From positions 1-64,000 of the forward strand of contig JAQGDQ010000279.1 in assembly GCA_030141605.1 (NCBI GenBank): DNA of 64,000 nt. Reading direction: 5' to 3'. The number at the start of each line of letters is the position of its first letter. Position 1 is the first letter of the stretch. The translations under genes and the position numbers were made by a program. The notes under the pieces were generated by a model. It searched no databases and had not been told where the DNA came from. It saw nothing but the letters and a program-made list of their open reading frames with translations. This document shows, piece after piece, positions 23,301-35,074 of this stretch. The stretch comes from Tubiluchus corallicola. Its lineage: Eukaryota > Priapulida > Priapulimorpha > Priapulimorphida > Tubiluchidae.

Positions 23301-25339
23301 GTAGCTTTTTCAGTTCGCCTAACAACTCTTCTTTCTTATGTAAAAAATGACTTTTCCCTTCATCCTTGATTCAACCCTGACAAGGCAAATTTTTACAGCA
23401 ATATACGCATAAATTAAAACCTCATTTCTTCACATTTTAAATAAGCTAATGAATCAATAAATTAACTTTTTAACACCAAATGCTAACCTGCTAGTACACT
23501 GTGTAAATGCAGCTATCTTCAGTTCAACAGACAACTAACCAGACTAAATCAGACTCTAACAGGCCGACACATTTTACGTAAACTCAGCAACAAATTAAAA
23601 AATATATACACAACACAAAGTTACTCACTTTGGAAGTTTATTTTTGTTCTGTCCAGTGGAGCAATGACTGTTTTAGCTAATGCGCCCGCCATTGCACCAG
23701 CCATTAAAGACGTGATTACCTGATTGCGAGTTTTAATCTGCAAAATGCATTATAAATTAAGTTTAAACACCCTCTTATATCAGCGCACTGAACATAGTGT
23801 AATCACAGTGTATGTTCAAAGCTTGAAGTTAAGCAATATTCAGCTTGCCAGTAAACAAGTGAGTAACTGACGGGTAAATTAATTCTAGACAGGTTTACTC
23901 TAGCAACATGTAGTTGGCTATATTCAGACCAGGCAGTTTTTTGAACATGGCTGGTCATAATTCAACCCTGATTGCTCACCAATTAATTCAAGTTTGAAAC
24001 AGATACAAAAATCAATAACTATGAGTCCATTTTATCAATGATCAATAGCCTTCGAAGAAGAAGCTAAATAATAAAAATGTGCAAGAATAATCGATTATTC
24101 GAGCATTCAAATATTTTTTACTATTCGAATAATAAAGGACTATTTGATAATCCTATGTATATGGTACTGACCGACTATTGAATGCAACCCACTCACTTAG
24201 AGACCGAAAACCTTGGTATTAAGTCAATATCACTGTCCCAATAAAACGATCCGCCATCTTTGCTGCTGTACAGCAGAAAAACAAACAGTTGTTCCATTGT
24301 CAGCTCACTGTCTTGAGTAGAACTAATTCAGTACGAAGTTTGGTACATGCTTATTCATCCTTATGATATCAATTATAAATCATGGTATAAACACTACTCG
24401 GTCGTTAATAGGCTGATTTGACAAACAATACAATATTTTTTAGACTGCAATATATTAATCAGCATCATGCAAAATGGCAACCCTAGTAGAGTTAGCCGTA
24501 GAAAAACAAGACTGCATCTTTGCCGAAAAACAATGCTATAAAATTTAATTATTGCATTTTACATTTTAAATTAAAAAAATATGCTTTTATATTTGTCAGG
24601 CAAATATATGAACGAACAAAAAACATTATAAAACTCCTGGCCGGGTGTGTGACAAAAAAAATATTACCCAGGCGATTAGAGGAAAACAGAAGTATTTTTA
24701 CTGTCAGCCTAAGATCTATGCTAAATGACATACTGCCCACTTTCAACTTCATAGTGCAGTAACACCACAGTTTAGTCTAGAAGAGAGGACAGTTTAGTCC
24801 AGTGCATGGAAATACAAATTTCCAGCTCAGCAAGGGCTCGTGGCTCAACAATTAATATAGTTCAATTAATAATTATTTTTAATTAATATAGTTCAACCCA
24901 AACTGCTACAAGAACATGGGCGTGCACATGGGTGGAACGAAAATATCTCTATGAAACGAAATTATTCCAACAAATTTTCCTCGAATATTCAAATAACAAA
25001 TAATAAGTTATTTAAAATTCCCACTCTTAATAAATAATAAATGGTAGATTAGCCTTAGCAACAAGACTTGCTACCCTGCAAGAGTAGATTGTGTTTGCCA
25101 AAAGATCTATGCACGAACCAAATATGTCGAAACAAACGGCATGCCACCAAGTTCAAATTCATCACACTGCTGACAAACAGAAGTTCGTTAAGGCATACCT
25201 TCTTGGCTATTTGTTCATCATGCTTCTCATCTAGAATCGTCTCAACTATTGCTGGTTTCTTTATCTTCATTTCTTCATCGTCTAAGAGGTTGATGTGAGC
25301 GGACGGATCTTGCTTGATCGATGGAGGTTCTTGGATCAT
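17396..25339 (-). CDS. SLC25A42: SLC25A42-like mitochondrial coenzyme A carrier (complete)
   Basis: Six coding exons on the minus strand: 25199-25339, 23629-23737, 21376-21559, 20133-20249, 19444-19595 and 17396-17733. Every junction keeps phase and the product is 346 residues (human 318). Three mitochondrial-carrier repeats are visible with signatures [17 protein letters not shown] and [13 protein letters not shown]. Family-diagnostic blocks include [35 protein letters not shown] and [18 protein letters not shown]. The family has six transmembrane helices in the inner mitochondrial membrane and exchanges CoA and dADP for intramitochondrial adenine nucleotides. The first coding exon is a poorly conserved acidic N-terminus. 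An acceptor just upstream (after 25362) shows that a 5' non-coding exon exists; a donor near 25687 is a candidate end for it. The gene is convergent with the Rab gene. Confidence 0.95.
17946..18685. mobile_element. 740-bp hAT-like MITE in SLC25A42 intron 5
   Basis: Terminal repeats CAGGGATGTTACCGAAACTG at the left and the reverse complement of CAGTTTGCTGATAAT...GTAATATCCCTG at the right share CAGGGATRTTAC. The flanks ATAAATAT (17938-17945) and GTAAATAT (18686-18693) match at 7 of 8 bases, an hAT-length target duplication. No coding capacity. It lies between the last two coding exons of the carrier gene. Confidence 0.75.
20430..20660 (+). repeat. Possible tRNA-like SINE in SLC25A42 intron 3
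   Basis: GACTGTGGCACAGTGGACTAAGCAG resembles a tRNA 5' end with an A-box-like core. No convincing B-box follows, so this is a weak call. Confidence 0.3.
20780..21300 (+). repeat. Degenerate TTTG/TCTG-rich tetranucleotide tract
   Basis: About 500 bp dominated by TTTGTTTGCTTGTCTG-type repeats, followed by TTGTTG-rich runs. It opens long leucine/valine/cysteine frames on the plus strand (20795-21154 and 20839-21054) that are artefacts of composition. It lies in SLC25A42 intron 3. Confidence 0.8.
21884..22735. mobile_element. Tc1/mariner-like DNA element remnant in SLC25A42 intron 2
   Basis: The left end (GCACAAAAAAGCGCCGAAATTTAGAC) is inverted relative to the right end (GATCAAAATTTCGGCACTTTTTGC). 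Near the left end a segment of about 130 bp containing GCCGAA...GAGTAGTCTACAAAG is tandemly duplicated (about 21884-22010 and 22017-22145). The interior carries a decayed transposase C-terminus. A TA target duplication was not resolved. Confidence 0.6.
22345..22575 (+). pseudogene. Decayed DDE (Tc1/mariner/IS630-type) transposase C-terminus
   Basis: The frame starting at 22360 reads [14 protein letters not shown], then an L-x-I-x-C-C/W-x-Q-I-S helix ([17 protein letters not shown]) and later GHIEHYL. This order (W..LK..VY, ECW..I..KE, GG.IEH) is that of the C-terminal end of IS630/Tc1/mariner-type DDE transposases. The segment between KEVKG and GHIEH does not follow the family, probably because of small indels. 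Only about 60 codons remain and no catalytic residue is left. Confidence 0.5.
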
Positions 25340-25361
25340 GACTCCATTTCTGTCATGGCAT

Positions 25362-27828
25362 CTATACAAAACAAAGTTACATGTCGTTATCTTAAAACAT
25401 ATTACGCGTTTGCACGTGGTGTACTTATCGAAACGTTCAAGATTTTTTAGGTGACTCAAAAATACTACAACACCCAGGATTCAGTGTTTAGAATACCTAT
25501 TTTCGTAAAATAAAATAAAATCTTATTTCTAATCCATACGTGCCACAACTGAGGTCATGTTAATCATATCAGCAAAAGTAGGCTTATGAGGCAGCGCAGC
25601 AATCGAGCAGCTAATAACTGAAAACCCGCGAATGGGCTGTTGGTGAAACAAGCCGTAATTAATGTTTTAAACCGCGCGCAACCTACCTGCAAACAAATTA
25701 ATACAATATAAAAAAAAATGTGGTGAAGGCTAGTTATTTTAATTCACTGACCTTCCTAAAATCTTCTCACATGCGTCAAACGGTCAAATTTTCTGGATTA
25801 GCGATCGTCAGTGTAAGAGAAATGTTGAAAAAGCTTTTGCAAAGGGTCAACCAGGGAGCCCGATTACTAAAGTGACTACACATTTAAAACTCTGCTGTGA
25901 CTGTGTCTGCGCCTCTTCAGTTCAGTGCTCACTCAGTGCACAGCTTAGGGAACCAATGGAGAATTAAACTAATTATAAAAACTATTTGAATATTTATTTC
26001 GTTAGTTATTAATTTTTGTCAGATTGCTTGCCTGCTTATTTGTCTGCATGTCTCTGCCTATTGCTTGGCTGTTTTGTATACTTAGTTTGCTGGATAGAAA
26101 AAGGAAAACACAGCAATTCACTTACCTTTGTGGATTATCTTTTGAAAACCATAGAAAACCTCATGTATAAAACCACAATAACGAGAAAAGCAGAGAGCCT
26201 GCAGTAAATAAACATCACTAGGCAATAAGTGTAGAATCATTTTACTTTGCACACATGGGGCCAGATTCATGTATTGATAGTTACATTGTCTTGAGTTGGG
26301 ATTTAGCAGATGGAAATATTTGACTTTAGTTCATGTAGCTGTCTTATCTTCTTAGTTGCTTCCTAGTCGCAAGTCATATGACCAGCTTTTAGGTGACTAA
26401 GTTAGATCGAATTCAAGTGGAGGACTTAAGCTGTCATTTAATCGCATACAATTAAGCTGCATCCATTTAGTGATTTAGAGCAAGACTCATTAGACAAAAT
26501 TCTGCACACCTAACTTAATTGACAGCACACCGGAAATTGTCATAACTAATTGAATAGCATTGTTTTTTCGTCTGAAAATCTTATTTTTTATTTTTTTGGA
26601 AACACTGTAAATATGAGAGCTACTAAAAGCTACTGTTCATCTTTCCTGCTCTTTTCTTTTTTCCTTTCTTTCCCCTTTCTTTTCTCTTCCTTTCTTTCAT
26701 TTCCTTTTCTTTTCTTTTCTTTTCTTTAATGTCTTTTCTTTTCTTCTTTTTTCTTCTCTTCTCTTCTCATCTCATATAATTAAAATGCTCACAAAGCTTA
26801 AAGGAAGACAAGGTGATTTTTTATATACTGTCACTTTTTCAAGTATGGTAAATGAATGTTTAACACAAATAATACTGGATAAATAAATAATATATTAAAA
26901 TATTAATTAATGGCAGGGGAGCCCAACTATTGATGACGTCACAAACCAACATAATTTTTTAACAGCAAGAATATTACGTGAGCATGTTGCACGTGTTTGT
27001 GAAAGAGAAAATTGAAGTATGGTATAGTGCTACAGACATTAGGTTGCCACAATGGCAACAGGAAGTCTGGTGCCACACTTCTTGATTGCAGTGTGGCCTC
27101 CCATTTTCTTTATTTTTAATAAAGTAAATAAGGAAAGGTGGAGAGGTACATAAGCTGTTATGCTTAATTAACCTCTATCCTTCGACAGTGGTGGTAACGG
27201 TAAGAGATTGAGCGTGTTGTAATAAAACTCGGCAAGTTTTCAGATAAAAATTCAAATTTCACAGTTACATCTTGTTGTTGTGCACGAACTGCTGAACGTG
27301 TATAGTACGTCAGAAATGAATACATCTAAACTAAAAGGTACAACCCCTGTTTTTTGTGCAAAGCTTTTCGAAATGCAGACGTTAGTGCCCATCTAACTCT
27401 TCTTAATAATTCTTTCACGTAAGGTATTCTGGAAAAAATACTATGTCTCCTTTCAATATTTTAAAGAGTAGATTATTTTGACTTACAGTTTAAGACTGGG
27501 TCCAGTTTGGCTTTAAAGTTTAAACACAATGAACAAGATCAAATTTATATGTATGACTATCTTTTACGCAGCAGCACATTGACTTTCACGTCAATATAGC
27601 TTTTTCAAAGCAGGAAGTGTCTTTTTTGCCTTTGTGTCTGCAGAAGGTAGCCGCAGTGTTGGGATGACTGCTTAGCGCCTGTTCTAAAATAATTATTAGT
27701 AAAATTGTAACTGGTTAAAAGTCACCTTTTTGTTTAGCAATTTTATTTGTATATGCACGTTTATTTGTAAATTTTTAGACACTGTTGCGAGATCATTAAT
27801 AGTCATTTGTTGCGGGATTCACATCTTC
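25362..27828. other. Intergenic region between divergent SLC25A42 and CALML4
   Basis: It should contain the promoters of both genes, which point away from each other. I see a possible SLC25A42 5' UTR exon ending near 25687 (minus), a polypyrimidine tract at 26640-26775, and the palindrome TGACGTCA at about 26933. No coding exon was recognised. Confidence 0.4.
26640..26775 (+). repeat. CTTTT/CTTCT-rich polypyrimidine tract
   Basis: About 135 bp made almost only of C and T on the plus strand, with CTTTT as the commonest unit. Confidence 0.9.
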
Positions 27829-30800
27829 ATGGTAGGTTAATCTAGAATGTTAATCCTGATTATGGGGTCGATCTTTGCCCTTTGTTCAGTGTTGTAATTT
27901 GTATTAATTTTTAAATTAAGGTTACCGTTACGGCCGTCTATCCTTAACAAATACTAGATTTTATTTTCATTGTTAAATTAATCATTGGCTGATCAACTTA
28001 GTCACCTGGATTACAGCTTCCTCTGTAAGTGGAACGATATATTTAACTACGGTATCGTTGATTGGCGCAAATCTTGGCACTGTATTAGAATCAAAGTCCC
28101 GGTCGATTTTCGCCAAGCGATAACCTAATCGATATGATTGTTTGGCACAATATGACGATTTGTGCTGCTCTCACGATTGCTTTTGGACCGTCAGCGGGCA
28201 GCCTGCGTTTCTGTAGTATGTTTGTGACTTTGTGTATAAAATACTGTGGGAATACATATTATTATTTATTTAATAATTGAGATAATGCTGAAACAGTAAA
28301 AATGCTGAGCATGACTTTATTCAGTTGAAACGTTTCACCGAATAAATAAATTATTTGCTTAAATGACGTTTTTCAGGGGTTTTTATATTATTATGTTATA
28401 GTAAATCAGAACTTTCATTTGGAAATATTTGTTAGCCCTATTAGGACCTAGCCCTGAAAAGGGCTGATTTGGCAAAAGCGCAAGTTGTATCCGTTTATTC
28501 TCCTGGATACCACTCTGCCATATGAAGTAAAATACACTCCATTGCTTCTCGTTTGTGGCGTTGGCGCCACATAACTCGTCGAGATGCTTTGGGAGTACGG
28601 TGGATGCACATCTATGCATTGCCTTCAATTTTGCTTTGCAATTTTTCCTCATGCACTGGACATTGTTTATGTGGGTGCCAGTCCTTGGGTCAACAAAGCT
28701 GCTCTTATGTTTGACTGTCCTGTGCGTATAATTCTGCGGTAGTTGCGAAATTCCAGGTACACCAGGGATGCCATGTGTTGCTGGATCAGTATAGACATAG
28801 ACATTTTTATTTATCTCCTCATTTACACCATTATATACAAATTCACTATTATTTTTATAGTTATTGATTAAAAAGGATAAATTAAACATAAAGGAAAGAG
28901 TTAGGGGGTGTAGGAGAAAGGGTAGCGAATGTAGAAGCAATGTACAGCCAGATCTGCCCTCTACTTCCACAAGGAAGCCTAGATTTGTATTGCAGTCAAA
29001 TCCGCCAAAAAACCACTGTTCATCTTTGACGCGGTTGCGGTTATATTTTCTTTTAGAAATGACTGACTCATCTATTTGGACAATCACGCCTTGTCCTCTG
29101 ACCTGCTGCTGGTTGTTTAGAAGCCAGGTGTAGCAAACATCCCTCAAATATTGGTAACATTGCACCACTATTGCAGGCGTAACCCCTTTTATGCTTGCAG
29201 TAGTATGGATGGCAGTCTGGTGGCTCCATAAGTAAATGTCGAACAGCAAATTGCCCAGAGACAAATTGCTGCATGAAAAATAGCTGTTGTCCCATATGGA
29301 GACTTTCTTTCCTTTGTGACTTGAGCAGCATATATGAACAGCATTATGGACCCCCTAGCAAGGCAGTGCACTGGGGCTTCTACCTACACAACCACTCGTA
29401 GTAATAAAAATGTAAATGGTCGTAAAATGAAGAATATTTTATTGTATTGGTACTTCCAACAAAATCAGTGTTTAAACATTAAGAAACATGTTGTACAGCA
29501 AAGATTAATCAATACAAACATTTGAGCAAGATAACAAAGACAAATGCTTCCACAAGATGACACAAACGTTGAAAAATACAAAAATGTTTGTTAAGTTAAG
29601 TAGCGCTAAGCATTAAGATCTGTATAATATATATATATATATACTTTTCTGATCTGCTGGCGGTATTACCACAGATAAGTTTGCATTTCTTTGATCTTGG
29701 AAGAAATTGATTTAGATGTAAATTTTCTGTTTCAGGCTCGTTTTCATAGTCCAAAGGAGATTGAAGGTAAGATTGTCTTTTGTAGCATTGTCAAGGCATT
29801 TATGTTTTTTACAGTTGGCCAAACTATTGTAAACATCAGTGGAAAGTAGGCTAAACAGTCCTCATAATTTGTCACGTATGCATATGTTTATCTTGTAATT
29901 TAGAAAAAGTCTAAATTTTAAAGTGAACCCCTTTCTCGATCCACCCCAATATTTTGCATTATTTTTTCGACCTGCCACGGCTGGGCCAGAGAATATGGGA
30001 AGGTCACTGAACATATTGACCTTTAACGGTATTGTAGGTCATCATTGTGTCTCTGTCTAGAAGTGGGCAGAACATTTTACGTTCCATGGTTTAAAGTTTC
30101 CATTTTGTTTTAAAATTGCAACTGTGTCAGCAGCGATCCACTCCCTAGAAGCAAGATGAAAAAATACTAACTAGCACAATAATGTCACCAATTGTTTGCT
30201 CAAAATTCTTTCCCACAGAGAGAGCCATAGGGTACTATTCTTAATGGCACGATCTTTCAAAACCTTGACAATTTGATTATGTAAATGTTTTTTAGAAAGT
30301 CCCCAGTCATGAGACTTAAAATTTACAGTTGAATTACTGTTCCTACTACTAAGTCTAATTTTTAGCTGCTAAAAAAATTATTACCAATATTTTATGTGAA
30401 TTTTATTATACTGTTTACATGGTGAATGCAAAGTTTTTTTTTTCAGAGTATAGAGAATGTTTCTATCTAAACGCTCGCACAGGGGCACTGGTCAGCGATG
30501 ACCAACTCTGTCACGTAATGAGATCACTGGGACTCAGTCCAACTCGACACGAAACTGCCAAGTACTTTAAAGAAAAGGGTTGGTTTATCACTATCGTTAT
30601 TTTGTTGGTTTTTGTAGATTTCATAAATCTCCCAAAGAACTTTTAATACAAAGCCTCATTTACTTAGCATTATGCTTATTTGTTTGAAAAACTTATGTAG
30701 CTAGAAAAGAAAATTGTTAATCATTTAAAATTTTTGCACCACCTGGTAAACAGACACCTTAATCTACAGTGTACACCACTGATTCACCAAAAAGCACATT

Positions 30801-33135
30801 ATTGATTTTGTTAACGATATAAAGTAATTTTTAGTTTTGCTCAGTTTGCAAACAAAATGTACTATATACGCTCTGATTATTTTTTGAAACTTTAAGCAAT
30901 GTCATCTAAGCTTGTTTAAAATGATTTACCTTTAACATGGCTATGCCTAATGGTCATTGCGGGTGTTTAAATTTACAAGTGTTATGCAATATTACTGTTA
31001 ACGTAAGCCCTGCATGAAATAAGTCAGCATGTAAGTGGTATAAAATTGCAGGACAAATTTTTAACCTTTATTTATGAAGTGTTTTCTTGTGCTTTAAACT
31101 TATCTTTGCTATATGTTTTTCTTTAGCAAACCATATTTTGTTGTCACTCAAATTAGAAATTCATAATTTCTAGTTTACTTTTATATTGTATTAGTTTTTG
31201 AGATAGCTTAGTCTGCTCACCGTGCATAGACTTTAAATTTTGCCCTATGAGTGATACGCTTCTCTCAGTTATTTACAGGATTGTCTGTTACTGCACACCT
31301 TATTGTTCTTTCTGTTCTGTACAAGTGTTTCCAATTATTATATCTATTCTGCACAGCTCTTTACTCACAGTTGGTACTTTGATTGCTGCTTTATTGTTAA
31401 GTTTTATTATTTAATCACTTTCCTTTGATTACTAGCACGTATATTGTTGCCTTATGTATCTTTAGTACGTTTTAATTCGAGGAACTTGCTTTGTTCACCT
31501 TTAGAACAGACTGCAATACACAGCACGCACATTTGTTTGAAAGGTAACAAAGTATCTTTAAGAAAAGTGTGCACATGCCCTGCTAAAAAACTAAAAGAAT
31601 AAAATAATATTAATTATACACTGTTTACACATGATTTTTCCTAACTTTTGACCAGAAATTATTGTACTTATTGTATAATTGTACGTAGTAAATGTGAAGA
31701 AAGCGAATTTGTTGATTGTTAAGAGATGAATAAACACTGTTTTCTGTCTTTGTTTAAGTACAGTAGTCTTAATTTTACACGCTGCCTGTATTCGTGCAGA
31801 ATTTTCTCAATTCTATTATTTTTCTGTTGTTTTAGCTGTAAACAACAGAGTTGATTTTGCAGCCTTCCTGGACATCATGCATCAACACAAAGACAAAGAA
31901 GATATAATAGGTATAATAATCAAATTTGTATATTAGCTTAAATCTAAATATGTGGTGCGGCGAATCCAAGACCTGGCTGTCCTCGCCTTTCCCCCTTAGG
32001 CCCTTTTTAAACGTAAAACTGCTTATCTTGTAATATACTGAAGATTCAATGTGATTATGAATTTGGAGAAGCTTTTTTACATTCCTTACAAAGTTCGTAT
32101 CATGTATACACACATGCATGCATGCATACATATATACCTACATGCATATTAACTATATTTTTTGCTTAATTTAGACGTGTATTTTTACTGGTGTTTTATC
32201 AAAACTCACTAGCCAGAAAATTATACAAAATAGGAATTATTAATAATAAAAAGTGTTCGTTTAAATGGCACAAAACACTAATTTCGTACACATGCACTTA
32301 CAGGTGAAGTTATTGCAGCATTTAAGATGTGGGATAGACAAGGTCGTGGCTACATCTCTCAAAGAGATTTACGGCATATATTATCAGGATTTGGAGACAG
32401 GCTCACTCAGCGTGAAGGTTAGTTGTACATTGTTATTACAACATGGGATCTTATTTTGGTGTTGATCAGTGTTATGATCAAATTTTCAAGTATCGGCCGG
32501 CCACTTTTGTCAGTGTTGGTTTCCACACATTATTTTTTAGAAAGATTTTACTGACATCAGTCTTAACTATGGTCTCAGTGGTCACTCAGGTTTTAACTTC
32601 ATTTATTGAATTTTTGGAACTAAACTAGAACGAAAGAAAGGAAGCATGAAATAGTCTCGTCTCAGCCTGGATTTGAACCTGAATCTTTGGATGCCACTCC
32701 ATTGTCTTGACTAAATAGTTTGTTAGTCGTGACACAATGCAAGTCCATTGTCTTGACTACACAGTTTGTTAGTCATGATTTGATGCGGAATCCATTGTCT
32801 TGATTGTACCATTTGGTAGTCATGGCATCGGACTTGCACAAATCAGAGTTCGATTAAGACTTTCACTTTTCCTTTCTTTTTGAGCTGTTTGATTTTATAG
32901 GCGTTCTTTCTCAAGTTTATTTACTGCTAAGACAACTTTCGCATTACTTTCAAGGTTTGACAGACAAATCTTGATGGAAAATACACCTGAGTTTTGTCTG
33001 TAAAATGCCTCAGTTTGTTAATTATGTTTTTCAGTGACCAGTATAATGAACGAAGCCAACATTCAGAAGAACGGTCAGGTACGTTACGCAGAATTCCTAC
33101 GGCTTCTGATGTCACCTCCCCCAGATTATTTCTAA
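27829..33135 (+). CDS. CALML4: CALML4-like calmodulin-related protein
   Basis: Coding exons 29736-29766, 30447-30578, 31836-31910, 32304-32417 and 33035-33135 join in phase and end in TAA. The first of them begins in phase 0 without a start codon, as in calmodulin genes whose exon 1 ends at ATG. The best upstream candidate is ATG at 27829-27831 directly followed by GTAGGT, which gives 151 residues (human CALML4 about 153). Landmarks are RFHSPKEIEEYRECF, MRSLGLSPT, FLDIMHQH, MWDRQGRGYI and KNGQVRYAEFL. Four EF-hand positions are recognisable, but loops 1 and 2 lack the acidic ligands and loops 3 and 4 are partial, so calcium binding looks weak. In vertebrates CALML4 is a myosin light chain of the intermicrovillar adhesion complex. 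Exon 1 is inferred and the other exons are secure. Confidence 0.88.
28383..29333 (-). pseudogene. Merlin/ISXO2-like DDE transposase, frameshifted, antisense in CALML4 intron 1
   Basis: Residues are counted from 29264. An N-terminal helix region ends in YLRDVCYTWLL. Next come VQIDES (first catalytic D, near 65), KRKYNRNR and QWFFGGFD, then VYTDPATHG (second D, near 160), and KSSFVDPRTGTHINNVQ. These are the ordered motifs of ISXO2-domain transposases, found in IS1595/IS1016 bacteria-type elements and eukaryotic Merlin. Three defects are visible. The position where HTN.(V/I)E is usual has Q instead of E. About 45 extra residues, with a LINE-like tail, separate GRSGCTL from VYTD. After LDEL a one-base loss moves the expected MWRQRHKREA continuation into another frame, where it runs to a stop at WYPGE. 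The frame extends upstream of 29264 to about 29333. The element is dead as a source of transposase. Confidence 0.8.
28790..28960 (-). repeat. Insertion with LINE-like 3' tail inside the Merlin transposase
   Basis: On the minus strand the segment ends in AGATAAATAAAAATGTCTATGTCTATA. Nearly the same tail (AGATAAATAAAATGTCTATGTCTATG) ends the repeat at 36945-37200. It lies exactly where the transposase has residues foreign to its family. The left border is approximate. Confidence 0.5.
30640..31095 (+). repeat. R1 dispersed repeat, forward copy in CALML4 intron
   Basis: Shares TTACTTAGCATTATGCTTAT, AGAAAAGAAAATTGTTAA, a CACCACCTGGTAAA block, a GTGTACACCACTGATTCACCAA block and an ATGGCTATGCCTAATGGTCATTGC block with the copies at 44.5, 47.5 and 54.5 kb. 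Confidence 0.75.
32640..32838. repeat. SINE fragment with three tandem 46-47-bp units
   Basis: CCATTGTCTTGACTA..AGTTTGTTAGTC begins at about 32699, 32745 and 32792, a tandem array of about three units. On the minus strand a B-box-like GGTTCAAATCC (near 32670) follows the array, so the units look like repeated A-box heads of a tRNA-derived SINE. It lies in the last CALML4 intron. Confidence 0.55.
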
Positions 33136-33345
33136 TCTTTCGTCTCATCATATGATATTTCTATGGGACCAAGAATGTACTTCCACTATATGAAATTATG
33201 AATGCACTGAAAATGTATTTATGTGTATATATATTTTTATGTTGAGGGTTGTGTAATGTTAACTGGCAGTTCAGTTTGCCTGCAAATTTTCAGCTTTTTT
33301 TGGTATAGTAAGTAATTGTTTAAAAAGGATAAGATGTTGCAGAAG

Positions 33346-33351
33346 AATAAA
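33346..33351 (+). terminator. Candidate CALML4 polyadenylation signal
   Basis: AATAAA about 210 bp after the CALML4 stop codon, followed by TG-rich sequence (TCTAATGTTGTTAG). Position and context fit, but no transcript evidence is available. Confidence 0.45.
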
Positions 33352-35074
33352 TCTAATGTTGTTAGATAAAGCCATGCTTTCCGTGGCAAACAATGTGAAT
33401 GTATTATGATGGATTTGAGGCACAAAAACCAGTAATATTAACAGTTTGACTCATATAAATGAAACTTATACTTATACCTATACATGTTTTTTTACTTATA
33501 GTTATGCATTATTTTGATTAAGTGCAAACAAAAATGTAACTACTTCTGGAAATGCTAAGGCAGCGACTAAATAATTTGCATGAGTAATTTTGTAGCTACA
33601 TCTTGTAGTACAGGTAAACATTTTGTTAAATGTCAAATTTCAATTAAAATAAGTTTCATTATCTCTTTTTCAAGATTGTGGATTTTCTCTCCTGTTACAT
33701 GTGTAAGCATCTAATTAGGTTAACTAGTAATCTAAGGCCAGCCTTACAGTTCACAGGTACTGTCAGATAGGAATTTTATTCCTCCAGCAATAGGTTGCTA
33801 CGGTAACTGGTGCATGCACCCTATAGATTGCATTCCTCTAACTTGTCTAGCTGTGCTTTGTAGTTAGAATGTGAAGCATACCTCCTAATAGGTCGACAAA
33901 TTGACATCTGAAACTAAAACGTGAATATGCTGGATTTACGTTACTAGCGGCTTTTATTAAGTGGAAAAATAGAAACCTCAGAGTACACTATATGTGCCTG
34001 CATTTTGTTTTTCCATGGAAGCCGTAATATTTGGAGAATAACAGTTGGTGCTAGAATTGAGCACAATATTCTTGCTTTATTTGTAGCACTGCATGTTTGG
34101 TTCTTAAACTTTGGGAATCCCTTGAATTTGTAAATCCAATAGCATCGCTACATCATTTACATCTTTGCTGGTAGAACTCTTGCTGTCCTTTGATTTATCA
34201 AAGCCAAAGCCAAAAGTTAAAGCTTGATTAGTATGTTATTTGTTGTGTTGTTATATGCTACCAGATGTTTCTCATTGGGTAGAATGTTTACTTTTGTACC
34301 AGATTTTTATTAAATTGTTTAGATTATTTCATCCTTACATGACGTAAGATTAAAGCATTTTTAAAAATGGTTGTGATATTATTACATTGATTTCAGATTT
34401 TGTAAACCTGTGTTGTTTCTGCCTTGCCATCTCCATTTGTTTTGGATCTGTATCAGAGATTTGCTTCTTTAGATAAGAGTGTTTTTCTTAAATAATGATG
34501 TATTATATATCGGGTTCGATTTGATATCAAATAACAAATTGGTGTCAGATAACAAATCGGGTATCATTTTGGCAGCTATTGCAGTATTTTAATTTATGTA
34601 ACTGAGTAATAATTATAAAAGTTATCTTACAAGTAATTATACTTTTAATTTTACATTTTTAAAAACCTGTCTTTAGTCTGTAAATATATTTAAATTTGCT
34701 AATCATATTTTGTTTTTAATAAAGACAATTTTAGTTCCTATGGTTGGAACACTTCTGGGAAGAATCTGTTGCTTTAATATTATAAACCAATTTTGCCTGT
34801 CCGGACTAGAATGCTTTTTCACTTCAATTCGGCATATTTTATCTGTAGGCTGCTGTAACAAACGTGAATTCAGCTTGTCCCTGTCAACTGTCTGTACATT
34901 CACCATAGTCAGTATCGCTTAACTATGTTTTTGTAGCTTGGTAAGCTCAGCACTGATAATTAGTTTATCTTATTTTGTGATAAACTTTATGGGTGGGCTT
35001 ACAATGAATGTGAGGCAGTGGATTATAATTACATGTATAATTGTAATTCTTTCACTAAGTTGCATATTTGTGTA

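Noticed and set aside
27041-27095. GGTTGCCACAATGGCAAC palindrome as a transposon end
   Set aside because: A short local palindrome only; no partner end was found.
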